From Eubacterium sp. (lineage in GTDB: Bacteria; Bacillota; Clostridia; Oscillospirales; Acutalibacteraceae), in the NCBI GenBank assembly GCA_014465955.1, contig JACTVT010000048.1:1-17867 (forward strand): a stretch of 17,867 nucleotides of DNA. Direction: 5' to 3'. The translations under genes and the position numbers were made by a program. The notes beneath the pieces were generated by a model. It searched no databases and was not told where the DNA came from. It worked only from the letters and a program-made list of their open reading frames with translations. Of the stretch, positions 7,984 to 14,181 are shown piece by piece (positions within the stretch are counted from its first letter, which is position 1; every line of letters starts with the position of its first letter).

Positions 7984-9156
7984 ATGGGTACTAATCAAAG
8001 AGAAATTGAAAGAAAAGAAAAAAAAGAAAAAAAGCAGCATAAAAACACACTTATTTTCTGGTGTGTTGTTCTTGTAATAGTTTTGGTTTTGTTAATAATG
8101 AAACTGTGCGAAATTGATTATAAAGAACTGAAAAATCAAATCAGCGCAAAAATCAGCGAATCACAGTCTGTTTCGGATGATGAAAAATTTCCGTATGTAC
8201 TTGATAACAGCGATGATGTTGTTTTAAGTGAACTTGGTAATAAGATTTCCGTTATGAGTGATGAAACCCTGTCTGTTGTTGATTCATCTGATGCAAAACA
8301 GATTTTTATTGACGACCACGGTTTTTCAAATCCCGTTATGAATGTAAGGGGCAGTTATTCTGTTGCCTTTGACCAGGGCTCAAATAAATACAGGCTTGAT
8401 ACCTCAAAAGGCAATGTCTATAAAAGTACAGCCGATAACACAATTTTGTGCGCATGCCCGTCTGCATCGGGTACAGTGGCAATGGCTCTTACCTCATCAG
8501 AGGCAAAAAGTGAAATTGTTGTCTTAAATAAATCACTGAGTGAGAAATTAAGATATCCTGTCTCATCAGGCTATGTTACCGATATAGCAGTTGATGACAA
8601 TGCTAACCGTATTGCGTTTGCAGTTATTCATTCGGAAAATGCTGCGTTTTACACAACCGTTTATACCATGAATGTTGATGATGCTGCACCTAAAGCAGAA
8701 TTTACTTTTCCGTCAACAGTTCTTGATATAAGATTTTCAGGTTCCAAACTTTTTGTTGTGGGTATGGATTTTGTTTCTGTAATCTCTTCTATGAAAAATG
8801 AAGAAAAGATTTTTGAGCAGGGAAGTATAAATGTTGTTTCATTTTCCTATAATTCAGCCGATAATCTTGTGCTTGCCTATAGTGAGTATACGGGGCAGAC
8901 TGAGCATAAAATTGCTTTAATTACACCGTCGGGAAAAATAAAAACTAATATGACTGTGAATGCAAATATTAAAGATATTTCTGCCTCATCATCGGAAATT
9001 TCTGTTCTGACTGATGACAGCGTTATCGTTTATTCAATCAGAAACGGCGAGGTTAACAATCAGTATGCAGTTGATGATTCTTATTCCTCAATACTTCAGA
9101 TGTCTTCAAAAATATTTGCAAAGCATCGTTCATATATTGAATTGTTGACGGATTAA
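7984..9156 (+). CDS. Membrane-anchored DUF5711-like protein, function unknown
   Basis: The product is about 390 residues. A very basic, Lys/Glu-rich cytoplasmic tail (about 1-22) is followed by one hydrophobic segment (about 25-43, ending LVLLIMKLC), then a long soluble region predicted to lie outside the membrane. That region has repeated short beta-strand patterns and many SxD/VLD/VYS elements, which suggests a beta-propeller-like fold. I recognise it as resembling the clostridial DUF5711 family, whose role is not known. The first ATG (7978) is two bases after the truA stop with no ribosome binding site in front. AGGATGA, which contains that ATG, is placed well for the ATG at 7984, so I prefer 7984. 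cvpA lies downstream beyond a repeat array. Confidence 0.75.
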   Translation: MGTNQREIERKEKKEKKQHKNTLIFWCVVLVIVLVLLIMKLCEIDYKELKNQISAKISESQSVSDDEKFPYVLDNSDDVVLSELGNKISVMSDETLSVVDSSDAKQIFIDDHGFSNPVMNVRGSYSVAFDQGSNKYRLDTSKGNVYKSTADNTILCACPSASGTVAMALTSSEAKSEIVVLNKSLSEKLRYPVSSGYVTDIAVDDNANRIAFAVIHSENAAFYTTVYTMNVDDAAPKAEFTFPSTVLDIRFSGSKLFVVGMDFVSVISSMKNEEKIFEQGSINVVSFSYNSADNLVLAYSEYTGQTEHKIALITPSGKIKTNMTVNANIKDISASSSEISVLTDDSVIVYSIRNGEVNNQYAVDDSYSSILQMSSKIFAKHRSYIELLTD

Positions 9157-9161
9157 CAATC

Positions 9162-9288
9162 GTAGGTGAGGGCCTTCGCCTCTTCCCGCAGTAGAAGTAG
9201 GGGTCGATGCCTTCATCGACCCGCAATATAATTAACCAAACCGATATTTTTCACTATTTACTTTGTAGGGGCGGATATTATCCGCCCG
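9162..9288 (+). repeat. Three palindromic GTAGG-type repeat units upstream of cvpA
   Basis: Unit 1 (9162-9188) begins GTAGGTGAGGGC and closes with CTCTTCCCG, with an imperfect stem. Unit 2 (9197-9223) has arms GGGTCGATG and CATCGACCC. Relative to 2380-2406, an A-to-G change is matched by a T-to-C change on the other arm. Unit 3 (9265-9288) is nearly identical to 680-703. All point the same way as the other arrays. AT-rich spacer without other features separates units 2 and 3. Confidence 0.85.
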
Positions 9289-9308
9289 CAAAATTAAGAG
9301 GTGTTCTT

Positions 9309-9992
9309 TTGAATTACATAGATTTATTTTTTATCGTCATTTTCTTCGTGATAATCTTTGCAGGTTATCTCAGGGGCTTTGCCGTGTCGCTGTTAACGCT
9401 TGTACGTACTGCAGTTTCTTTTCCCGCATCGTTTGTTATTTCATCGTTTTATGGTGGTGATATTTATAATGCGCTTTTTTACGAATCGCTTTATAACAGC
9501 GTTACCGCTAAAATTAATGAAACGGGATTTGAAAACTCAGTAAACGCTGTTTCGGAATTTATAGACGGTCTGCCGTCATTCTTTTCGAATGTAATTAGAA
9601 TAAAACCGCCGCTTTCAGATATGCTCGGCAGTACTGAAATTGATTTTGCCGATCAGATAATGAAATACGTTGTCAATCCCGTGGGTATTACAGTTGTAAA
9701 AGTGCTTTTGTTTATCATATCCCTTATCGTGTTATATATCATATTCGGTATTATAATTAAAATCATTAAAGATAAAAGTGATGATAAAGACGCACCGTTT
9801 CATAAAACAAATAAATTTCTCGGTGCCGTGTTCGGACTCGTGAAAGCAGTTATAATAGTATTTTCTGTTTCGGCAATTTTATATTTTATTGCAGGAATAA
9901 GCGAGAAAAATGTTTTTGTTAATGAAATAGAAACAAGTTTGTTGTATAATTTCATTGTCAAATATAACCCGATTATAATTTATTTATTTTAG
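9309..9992 (+). CDS. cvpA: CvpA family membrane protein
   Basis: This 227-residue integral membrane protein has about four hydrophobic segments (roughly 4-19, 25-46, 126-153 and 170-196). The first is followed by the G-Y-x-R-G-F pattern (GYLRGF, 19-24) typical of the CvpA/colicin V production family. The family's biochemical role is unresolved; proposals involve envelope integrity and export. The start is TTG 9309. AGAGGTG at 9297-9303 is well spaced, and the hydrophobic helix begins directly after. The frame is open back to 9207, but that part translates palindromic repeats. pgsA starts 11 bases after the stop. Confidence 0.85.
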   Translation: MNYIDLFFIVIFFVIIFAGYLRGFAVSLLTLVRTAVSFPASFVISSFYGGDIYNALFYESLYNSVTAKINETGFENSVNAVSEFIDGLPSFFSNVIRIKPPLSDMLGSTEIDFADQIMKYVVNPVGITVVKVLLFIISLIVLYIIFGIIIKIIKDKSDDKDAPFHKTNKFLGAVFGLVKAVIIVFSVSAILYFIAGISEKNVFVNEIETSLLYNFIVKYNPIIIYLF

Positions 9993-10003
9993 GAGAATAA
10001 CAA

Positions 10004-10624
10004 ATGAGTGAATTTAACAGTAATGTAAAAGATTTATTTAAAGGCTGGAATACGGTTCCCAACTGGCTTTGCTTTTTAAGAATTGCTCTTATTCCCGTGT
10101 TTGCAGGTTTGTTTTTAAAAGATTATGTAATTCCTGCGGTTATTGTAATTATTATTGCAGAGTTTACAGATTTGATTGACGGTAAAATTGCAAGAAAATA
10201 TAATCAGGTTTCAAATCTCGGCAAAATTCTCGACCCGATTGCGGATAAATTATCGCAGATGTCAATTGTTATTGTTTTAATTATTAAATATTGGGATAAT
10301 GCTATAAAGTATCTGTTTATGTTCTTTATTATAAAAGAAGTTGTAATGTTAATCGGCGGTGCAATACTGCTTTCTAAAGGTATGCGCCCTGTTGCCGCAG
10401 AAATGTGGGGCAAGGTTGCTACAACTGTATTCTGCATTGTTATGATATTTGTGCTCGCTTTCGGTGAGGGCGGTGCTTTGTGCGATATTGTCGGATTTAC
10501 ACTTCCGAATGTTGTTACATGGGCGCTTGTAAGTATTTCGGCAGTCTGCACTTTAGGCTCACTTCTCGGCTATATTCCGGGATTTTTGAAGCAGATGAAA
10601 GAAAAGAAAAATATTAAGGAGTAA
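10004..10624 (+). CDS. pgsA: CDP-diacylglycerol-glycerol-3-phosphate 3-phosphatidyltransferase PgsA
   Basis: The enzyme makes phosphatidylglycerophosphate from CDP-diacylglycerol and glycerol-3-phosphate in the membrane, the committed step to phosphatidylglycerol and cardiolipin. The 206-residue protein has the complete CDP-alcohol phosphatidyltransferase signature: D56, D59-G60, A63-R64, G73, D77 and D81 in the segment from TDLIDGKIAR to LDPIADK. WNTVPNWLCFLRI near the N-terminus matches the family's usual start (normally NLPN-xLTxxR). Several further hydrophobic helices follow. AGGAG at 9991-9995 precedes the ATG, and the clp gene starts 10 bases after the stop. Confidence 0.93.
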   Translation: MSEFNSNVKDLFKGWNTVPNWLCFLRIALIPVFAGLFLKDYVIPAVIVIIIAEFTDLIDGKIARKYNQVSNLGKILDPIADKLSQMSIVIVLIIKYWDNAIKYLFMFFIIKEVVMLIGGAILLSKGMRPVAAEMWGKVATTVFCIVMIFVLAFGEGGALCDIVGFTLPNVVTWALVSISAVCTLGSLLGYIPGFLKQMKEKKNIKE

Positions 10625-10634
10625 AATATATTTA

Positions 10635-12944
10635 ATGAAACAGCAAATGTGCAGCAGGTGCGGTGAACGCCCTGCGGTGATATTTATTCAAAAAATGGAA
10701 GGGGATAAGGTTACCCCCGAGGGTCTTTGCATTAAATGTGCAAAGGAACTTAATGTCGGCTCAATCAATCAGATGATAGACCAACTCGGAATTTCAGATG
10801 AAGAACTTGAAATGGCATCGGAACAGATGGGTCAGTTTATGGAAAATATGAGTGATTTTGATTTCGGCTCGCTCGGTGAAATGTTCAATCCCGAAAATAT
10901 GGACGGCGCACAGACTATGCCTTTTGCAAATCTTTTCGGCGGTTCGGCGAATAAGCCTGCCGAATCTTCAGCAGATAACGGAAAAGGCAAAAAACGCTCC
11001 AAACGTCCTAAAAAGAATTCTTCAGACGATGCAAGAAAATTCCTCAACAATTATTGCAATAATCTTACCGAAAAGGCTAAAAAAGGTGAGATTGATAATA
11101 TTATAGGCAGGGAAGGTGAGATTGCACGTGCAGTTCAGATTCTTTGCAGGAGAACGAAGAACAATCCTTGTCTTATCGGTGAACCTGGTGTCGGCAAAAC
11201 TGCCATCGCTGAGGGTCTTGCCATTAAAATCGCAAAGGGCGAAGTTCCTGCCCGACTTGCAGATAAAGAGATTTATCTGCTCGATTTAACGGCTCTTGTT
11301 GCAGGCACGCAGTTCCGTGGTCAGTTTGAGGGCAGAATTAAAGGCCTTGTTGACGAAGTTAAGCACGAAGGCAATATAATTCTGTTTATTGATGAGGTTC
11401 ATAATCTTGTCGGTACGGGTGACAGCGAGGGCACAATGAACGCCGCAAATATTCTGAAGCCTGCTCTTTCAAGAGGCGAAATTCAGGTTATCGGTGCCAC
11501 CACTTTTAACGAATACAGAAAATATATTGAAAAGGACGCTGCACTTGAGCGCCGTTTTCAGCCTATTAAAATTGAAGAACCGTCTATTGATGATGCTTAC
11601 AGAATGTTAGTCGGCATTAAGGCTTATTATGAGGCTTATCATAAGGTGGAAATTTCCGATACGCTCGTTTATAAAGCAGTTACAATGTCTGAAAGATTTG
11701 TTACAGACAGGTATCTGCCCGATAAGGCAATTGACCTTCTTGACGAGGCGTGCACAAGTGCAAATTTAAGAAATCCTGCGATTTCCGAATATCAGATTGC
11801 ACTTTCAAGAAAAAATAATCTGCTTGAAAATATTGATAACCTTTCACAGCCTGATGAAAATGATCAGATTGATTATGAATTGATTTCAAAACTGAAATCG
11901 GAAGTTCTTCAACTTGATGAAAAACTGCCTTCGCTTGCAGAAAAAGCAAAGGATAATCAGGTGCTTGAAAAAGACCTTGCCAAAGTGGTGTCACTCTGGA
12001 CGGGTATTCCTGCATCAAAAATCGAGGCAGGGGATATACAGAAACTCGCATCACTTGAAGATGAACTCAGAGCACATATTATCGGTCAGGATGAGGCAAT
12101 CGAAAAGGTTGCTCTTGCCGTAAGACGAGGCAGAGTTCAGATAAGCCCCAAAAAACGTCCGCAGTCTTTTATCTTTGTAGGTCCTACAGGCGTTGGTAAA
12201 ACGGAACTTGTTAAGCAACTTGCGCAGTACCTTTTTGATACGCCTGAAAGCCTTATACGCCTTGATATGAGCGAGTTTATGGAAAAGTTCAGTGTGTCAA
12301 GAATTATCGGCTCACCTCCGGGTTATGTAGGCTACGATGATGCAGGACAATTGACTGAAAAAGTAAGAAGAAAGCCTTACAGTGTAATTCTTTTTGATGA
12401 AATTGAAAAGGCACATAAAGATGTTCTGAACATTCTTTTGCAAATTCTTGATGAAGGCAGAATCACAGATGCGCAGGGCAGAACTGTTAATTTTGAAAAT
12501 ACGATTATCATTATGACTTCAAATGCAGGTTCTACAGATTCTGCAACAGTCGGTTTCGGTAAATCGGACAATGAAATTAATAAAGAAGTTATGATGAGAG
12601 CGCTTGAGCGTTTTCTTCGCCCTGAATTCCTCGGCAGAGTAGATGAGATTATTTCATTTAATAAACTTACTTTTGATAATTTCGTTAAAATTGCATCGCT
12701 TATGCTTGATGAATTGAAAGATGGCCTTAAAGATAAAGCAATTGAACTTAATTACGATGAGTCTGTTCCCGTTTATATTGCTAAAAAAGCGTATGGCTCG
12801 AAAAAGAATGCGAGAGGACTTCGTGATGCAGTGCGCCGTGAGGTTGAAGATGCACTTGCATCGGCTATAGTTTTCAATCAGAATATCGAGATTAAGTCGT
12901 TTACTGTTACTGCCGGTGAGGAAATCAGCATAAAAATAAATTAA
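10635..12944 (+). CDS. ClpE-like AAA+ unfoldase with N-terminal zinc finger
   Basis: A 769-residue class I Clp ATPase. An N-terminal Cys4 zinc finger (C6, C9, C32, C35) takes the place of the double Clp-N domain of ClpC. A low-complexity Met/Asp-rich then Lys-rich linker follows (about 50-130). AAA module 1 has Walker A GEPGVGKT (182-189) and Walker B ILFIDEVH. A short middle region (about 385-455) leads to AAA module 2 with Walker A GPTGVGKT (516-523) and SVILFDEIEKAH. VGF at 639-641 is the ClpP-docking tripeptide, so it should feed a ClpP protease in the cytoplasm. The layout matches ClpE more than ClpC or ClpB, but I leave the symbol open. AAGGAG (10616-10621) lies 13 bases before the ATG. 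No CtsR-like operator is visible in the 10-base gap after pgsA. Confidence 0.88.
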   Translation: MKQQMCSRCGERPAVIFIQKMEGDKVTPEGLCIKCAKELNVGSINQMIDQLGISDEELEMASEQMGQFMENMSDFDFGSLGEMFNPENMDGAQTMPFANLFGGSANKPAESSADNGKGKKRSKRPKKNSSDDARKFLNNYCNNLTEKAKKGEIDNIIGREGEIARAVQILCRRTKNNPCLIGEPGVGKTAIAEGLAIKIAKGEVPARLADKEIYLLDLTALVAGTQFRGQFEGRIKGLVDEVKHEGNIILFIDEVHNLVGTGDSEGTMNAANILKPALSRGEIQVIGATTFNEYRKYIEKDAALERRFQPIKIEEPSIDDAYRMLVGIKAYYEAYHKVEISDTLVYKAVTMSERFVTDRYLPDKAIDLLDEACTSANLRNPAISEYQIALSRKNNLLENIDNLSQPDENDQIDYELISKLKSEVLQLDEKLPSLAEKAKDNQVLEKDLAKVVSLWTGIPASKIEAGDIQKLASLEDELRAHIIGQDEAIEKVALAVRRGRVQISPKKRPQSFIFVGPTGVGKTELVKQLAQYLFDTPESLIRLDMSEFMEKFSVSRIIGSPPGYVGYDDAGQLTEKVRRKPYSVILFDEIEKAHKDVLNILLQILDEGRITDAQGRTVNFENTIIIMTSNAGSTDSATVGFGKSDNEINKEVMMRALERFLRPEFLGRVDEIISFNKLTFDNFVKIASLMLDELKDGLKDKAIELNYDESVPVYIAKKAYGSKKNARGLRDAVRREVEDALASAIVFNQNIEIKSFTVTAGEEISIKIN

Positions 12945-12968
12945 TTTTAAGAAATTTATCAAAAATCC

Positions 12969-12997
12969 TTGACATTTCAGCGGTCATTTATTATAAT
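12969..12997 (+). promoter_or_regulatory. Consensus sigma-A promoter of the tRNA operon, with a palindrome over the -10
   Basis: Perfect TTGACA (12969-12974) and TATAAT (12992-12997) are separated by 17 bases. Transcription would start near 13004, about ten bases before tRNA-Gly. An inverted repeat, arms CGGTCATT (12981-12988) and AATGACCG (12998-13005), brackets the -10 box. The arms extend outward by one wobble position and two more pairs. Confidence 0.85.
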
Positions 12998-13014
12998 AAT
13001 GACCGTTGCACAAC

Positions 13015-13088
13015 GCGGGTGTAGTTCAATGGTAGAATGTCAGCCTTCCAAGCTGAACACGAGGGTTCGATTCCCTTCACCCGCTCCA
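13015..13088 (+). tRNA. tRNA-Gly(UCC)
   Basis: This is a 74-base cloverleaf with the CCA end encoded (13086-13088). The acceptor GCGGGTG pairs with CACCCGC. The anticodon loop CTTCCAA is in stem TCAGC/GCTGA, and the T-arm loop is TTCGATT. It is the first gene of the five-tRNA cluster, just downstream of a consensus promoter. Confidence 0.96.
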
Positions 13089-13094
13089 GGACGT

Positions 13095-13151
<57 letters not shown>

Positions 13152-13171
<20 letters not shown>

Positions 13172-13295
13172 GTTTTTTAAAAGCGTCGGCGGACGAGAAA
13201 CGAGATACAAAAACTTTTTAAAGTTTTTGTCAAGAAACAATCCGGTGGATTGTTTCGCATCGAGAGGAGAGTCCCCCCAAGCGCGCCAGTTTTTT
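13152..13295. mobile_element. Putative tRNA-3'-end element or integration scar flanked by 27-bp direct repeats
   Basis: The 27 bases from the T-loop of tRNA-Arg through CCA and a T-run (13152-13178) recur exactly at 13269-13295. The 90 bases between them hold a small hairpin (CGTC at 13184-13187, GACG at 13192-13195). They also hold a perfect 11-base-arm inverted repeat (13207-13217 with 13220-13230) and a perfect 10-base-arm hairpin (13234-13243 with 13247-13256, loop GGT). No protein-coding sequence is credible inside. The layout mimics attL/attR flanks of an element inserted at a tRNA 3' end, but with only a tiny interior. A degenerate tandem tRNA duplication is the alternative. Confidence 0.6.
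13269..13288 (+). pseudogene. Orphan 3' fragment of tRNA-Arg
   Basis: Twenty bases identical to the last part of tRNA-Arg, from the middle of the T-loop to CCA, stand alone here. No acceptor 5' strand, D-arm or anticodon arm precedes them, so this cannot form a tRNA. The sequence just before it (13262-13268, GAGAGGA) only faintly resembles the T-stem and loop. Confidence 0.8.
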
Positions 13296-13324
13296 GAGGT
13301 AAGCCTCAAATCAAAAAAGTATAT

Positions 13325-13402
13325 GGTGGGATTAGTTCAGTTGGTTAGAGCGCCAGTTTGTGGCACTGGAGGTCATCGGTTCGAATCCGATATCCCACCC
13401 CA
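13325..13402 (+). tRNA. tRNA-His(GUG)
   Basis: This is a 77-base cloverleaf at 13326-13402, plus the encoded extra G(-1) at 13325, which pairs with discriminator C73, the identity mark of tRNA-His. The acceptor GTGGGAT pairs with ATCCCAC. The anticodon loop is TTGTGGC in stem CCAGT/ACTGG, and CCA is encoded. It lies downstream of the duplicated tRNA-Arg end. Confidence 0.96.
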
Positions 13403-13415
13403 TTTTTTGAAATAT

Positions 13416-13490
13416 TGGGGTGTCGCCAAGTGGTAAGGCAAGGGACTTTGACTCCCTTATGCGTAGGTTCGAATCCTGCCACCCCAGCCA
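13416..13490 (+). tRNA. tRNA-Gln(UUG)
   Basis: This is a 75-base cloverleaf with encoded CCA (13488-13490). The acceptor TGGGGTG pairs with CACCCCA, discriminator G. The anticodon loop CTTTGAC is in stem AGGGA/TCCCT, and the T-arm is GTAGG/CCTGC. The U1-A72 start and TC at positions 8-9 are typical of bacterial tRNA-Gln. Confidence 0.96.
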
Positions 13491-13507
13491 GTTTAATTAA
13501 ATAATAC

Positions 13508-13583
13508 GGTTCATTAGCTCAGATGGCAGAGCACTTGACTTTTAATCAAGGTGTCCGGGGTTCGATTCCCCGATGAGCCACCA
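13508..13583 (+). tRNA. tRNA-Lys(UUU)
   Basis: This is a 76-base cloverleaf with encoded CCA (13581-13583). The acceptor GGTTCAT pairs with ATGAGCC through one T-G pair. The anticodon loop CTTTTAA is in stem CTTGA/TCAAG, and the T-stem is CGGGG/CCCCG. It is the last tRNA of the cluster, followed within six bases by a terminator. Confidence 0.96.
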
Positions 13584-13588
13584 AAAAT

Positions 13589-13617
13589 CGAAGTTCTGTT
13601 TGAACTTCGGTTTTTTT
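13589..13617 (+). terminator. Rho-independent terminator of the tRNA operon
   Basis: An 8-base stem CGAAGTTC/GAACTTCG with loop TGTTT is followed by one G and seven T residues. A-run bases before the stem can extend the pairing with the T-run. Confidence 0.92.
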
Positions 13618-13636
13618 GTGCAAAAAAAGATTTAAA

Positions 13637-13663
13637 TGTAACCTTTTGCATTTCCAAATCGTT
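13637..13663 (+). promoter_or_regulatory. Candidate ECF-type promoter of the first sigma operon
   Basis: TGTAACC (13637-13643) resembles the AAC-containing -35 element of ECF promoters. CGTT (13660-13663) is spaced like an ECF -10, with 17 bases between TGTAAC and CGTT. Positive autoregulation by the sigma factor encoded 36 bases downstream would be usual for this family. A perfect 14-base palindrome, TGAAAGGCCTTTCA, lies at 13671-13684 between the likely transcription start and the ribosome binding site. Confidence 0.55.
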
Positions 13664-13698
13664 AAAGAAGTGAAAGGCCTTTCAAAAGGGGTGGTGAA

Positions 13699-14181
13699 AT
13701 GACTGAAAATGAATTTATATTTACCGTTCAGCGGAATAAGCAGCGGATCTATCTGCTTGCGCTTTCGTTTACAAAATGCAGTGCAGACGCTGAGGATATT
13801 ATGCAGAATACCTTTGTAAAACTGTGGAATTGCAGTAAGCCGTTTGAAAATAATGCTCATATTGATAAATGGCTGACCGCTGTCTGTGTGAATGAAAGCA
13901 AAGATTTTCTGAAAAATCCCTTTCGTAAAAGAAATGTGCCGATTGATGAAATTATCGGGCTTTCTCACAGTGATAAAACAGAAAATATTGATTTATTTAA
14001 AGCCGTTATGTCTTTGCCGTTAAAGGAAAGAACCGTTGTTCATTTGTTTTATTATGAGGATATGAGTATTATTCAGATTTCAGGTGTGCTTAACATCAAA
14101 GAATCTGCCGTTAAAACAAGGCTTTTCCGTGCAAGAAAAAGGCTGAAAACGATTTTAGGAGATGAATGGATTAATGACTGA
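13699..14181 (+). CDS. ECF RNA polymerase sigma factor (first pair)
   Basis: A 160-residue extracytoplasmic-function sigma factor that would redirect RNA polymerase in response to an envelope signal. Region sigma-2 lies at about 8-75 and includes AEDIMQNTFVKLW (31-43), the conserved segment for core and -10 contact. Region sigma-4 lies at about 98-155, with LPLKERTVVHLFYYEDMS and the helix-turn-helix IKESAVKTRLFRARKRL. There is no sigma-1 or sigma-3, as expected for ECF factors. AAGGGG at 13686-13691 precedes the ATG by 7 bases. The stop overlaps the downstream membrane protein gene by eight bases, the usual sigma/anti-sigma coupling. It is different in sequence from the second sigma factor at 15934. 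Confidence 0.92.
   Translation: MTENEFIFTVQRNKQRIYLLALSFTKCSADAEDIMQNTFVKLWNCSKPFENNAHIDKWLTAVCVNESKDFLKNPFRKRNVPIDEIIGLSHSDKTENIDLFKAVMSLPLKERTVVHLFYYEDMSIIQISGVLNIKESAVKTRLFRARKRLKTILGDEWIND

Noticed and set aside
9207..9308. Upstream extension of CvpA
   Set aside because: It covers repeat units at 9197-9288. The TTG at 9309 with AGAGGTG in front gives a normal membrane protein start.
13172..13268. Complete integrative element with integrase
   Set aside because: Only 90 bp lie between the direct repeats and no integrase or other coding sequence is in the window. It can at most be a remnant or a non-autonomous element.
13293..13310. Possible terminator (TTTGAGG/CCTCAAA hairpin) before tRNA-His
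   Set aside because: The stem is followed by TCAAAAAA instead of T residues on the + strand, and on the minus strand the T-run is on the wrong side.
13227..13436. Open frame of 69 codons on the + strand
   Set aside because: It runs across the tRNA-Arg fragment, tRNA-His and part of tRNA-Gln, with no ribosome binding site. It is an accidental frame.
13546..13968. Minus-strand open frame opposite tRNA-Lys and the first sigma gene
   Set aside because: It overlaps a tRNA, a terminator and a well-supported sigma factor gene and has no recognisable protein features.
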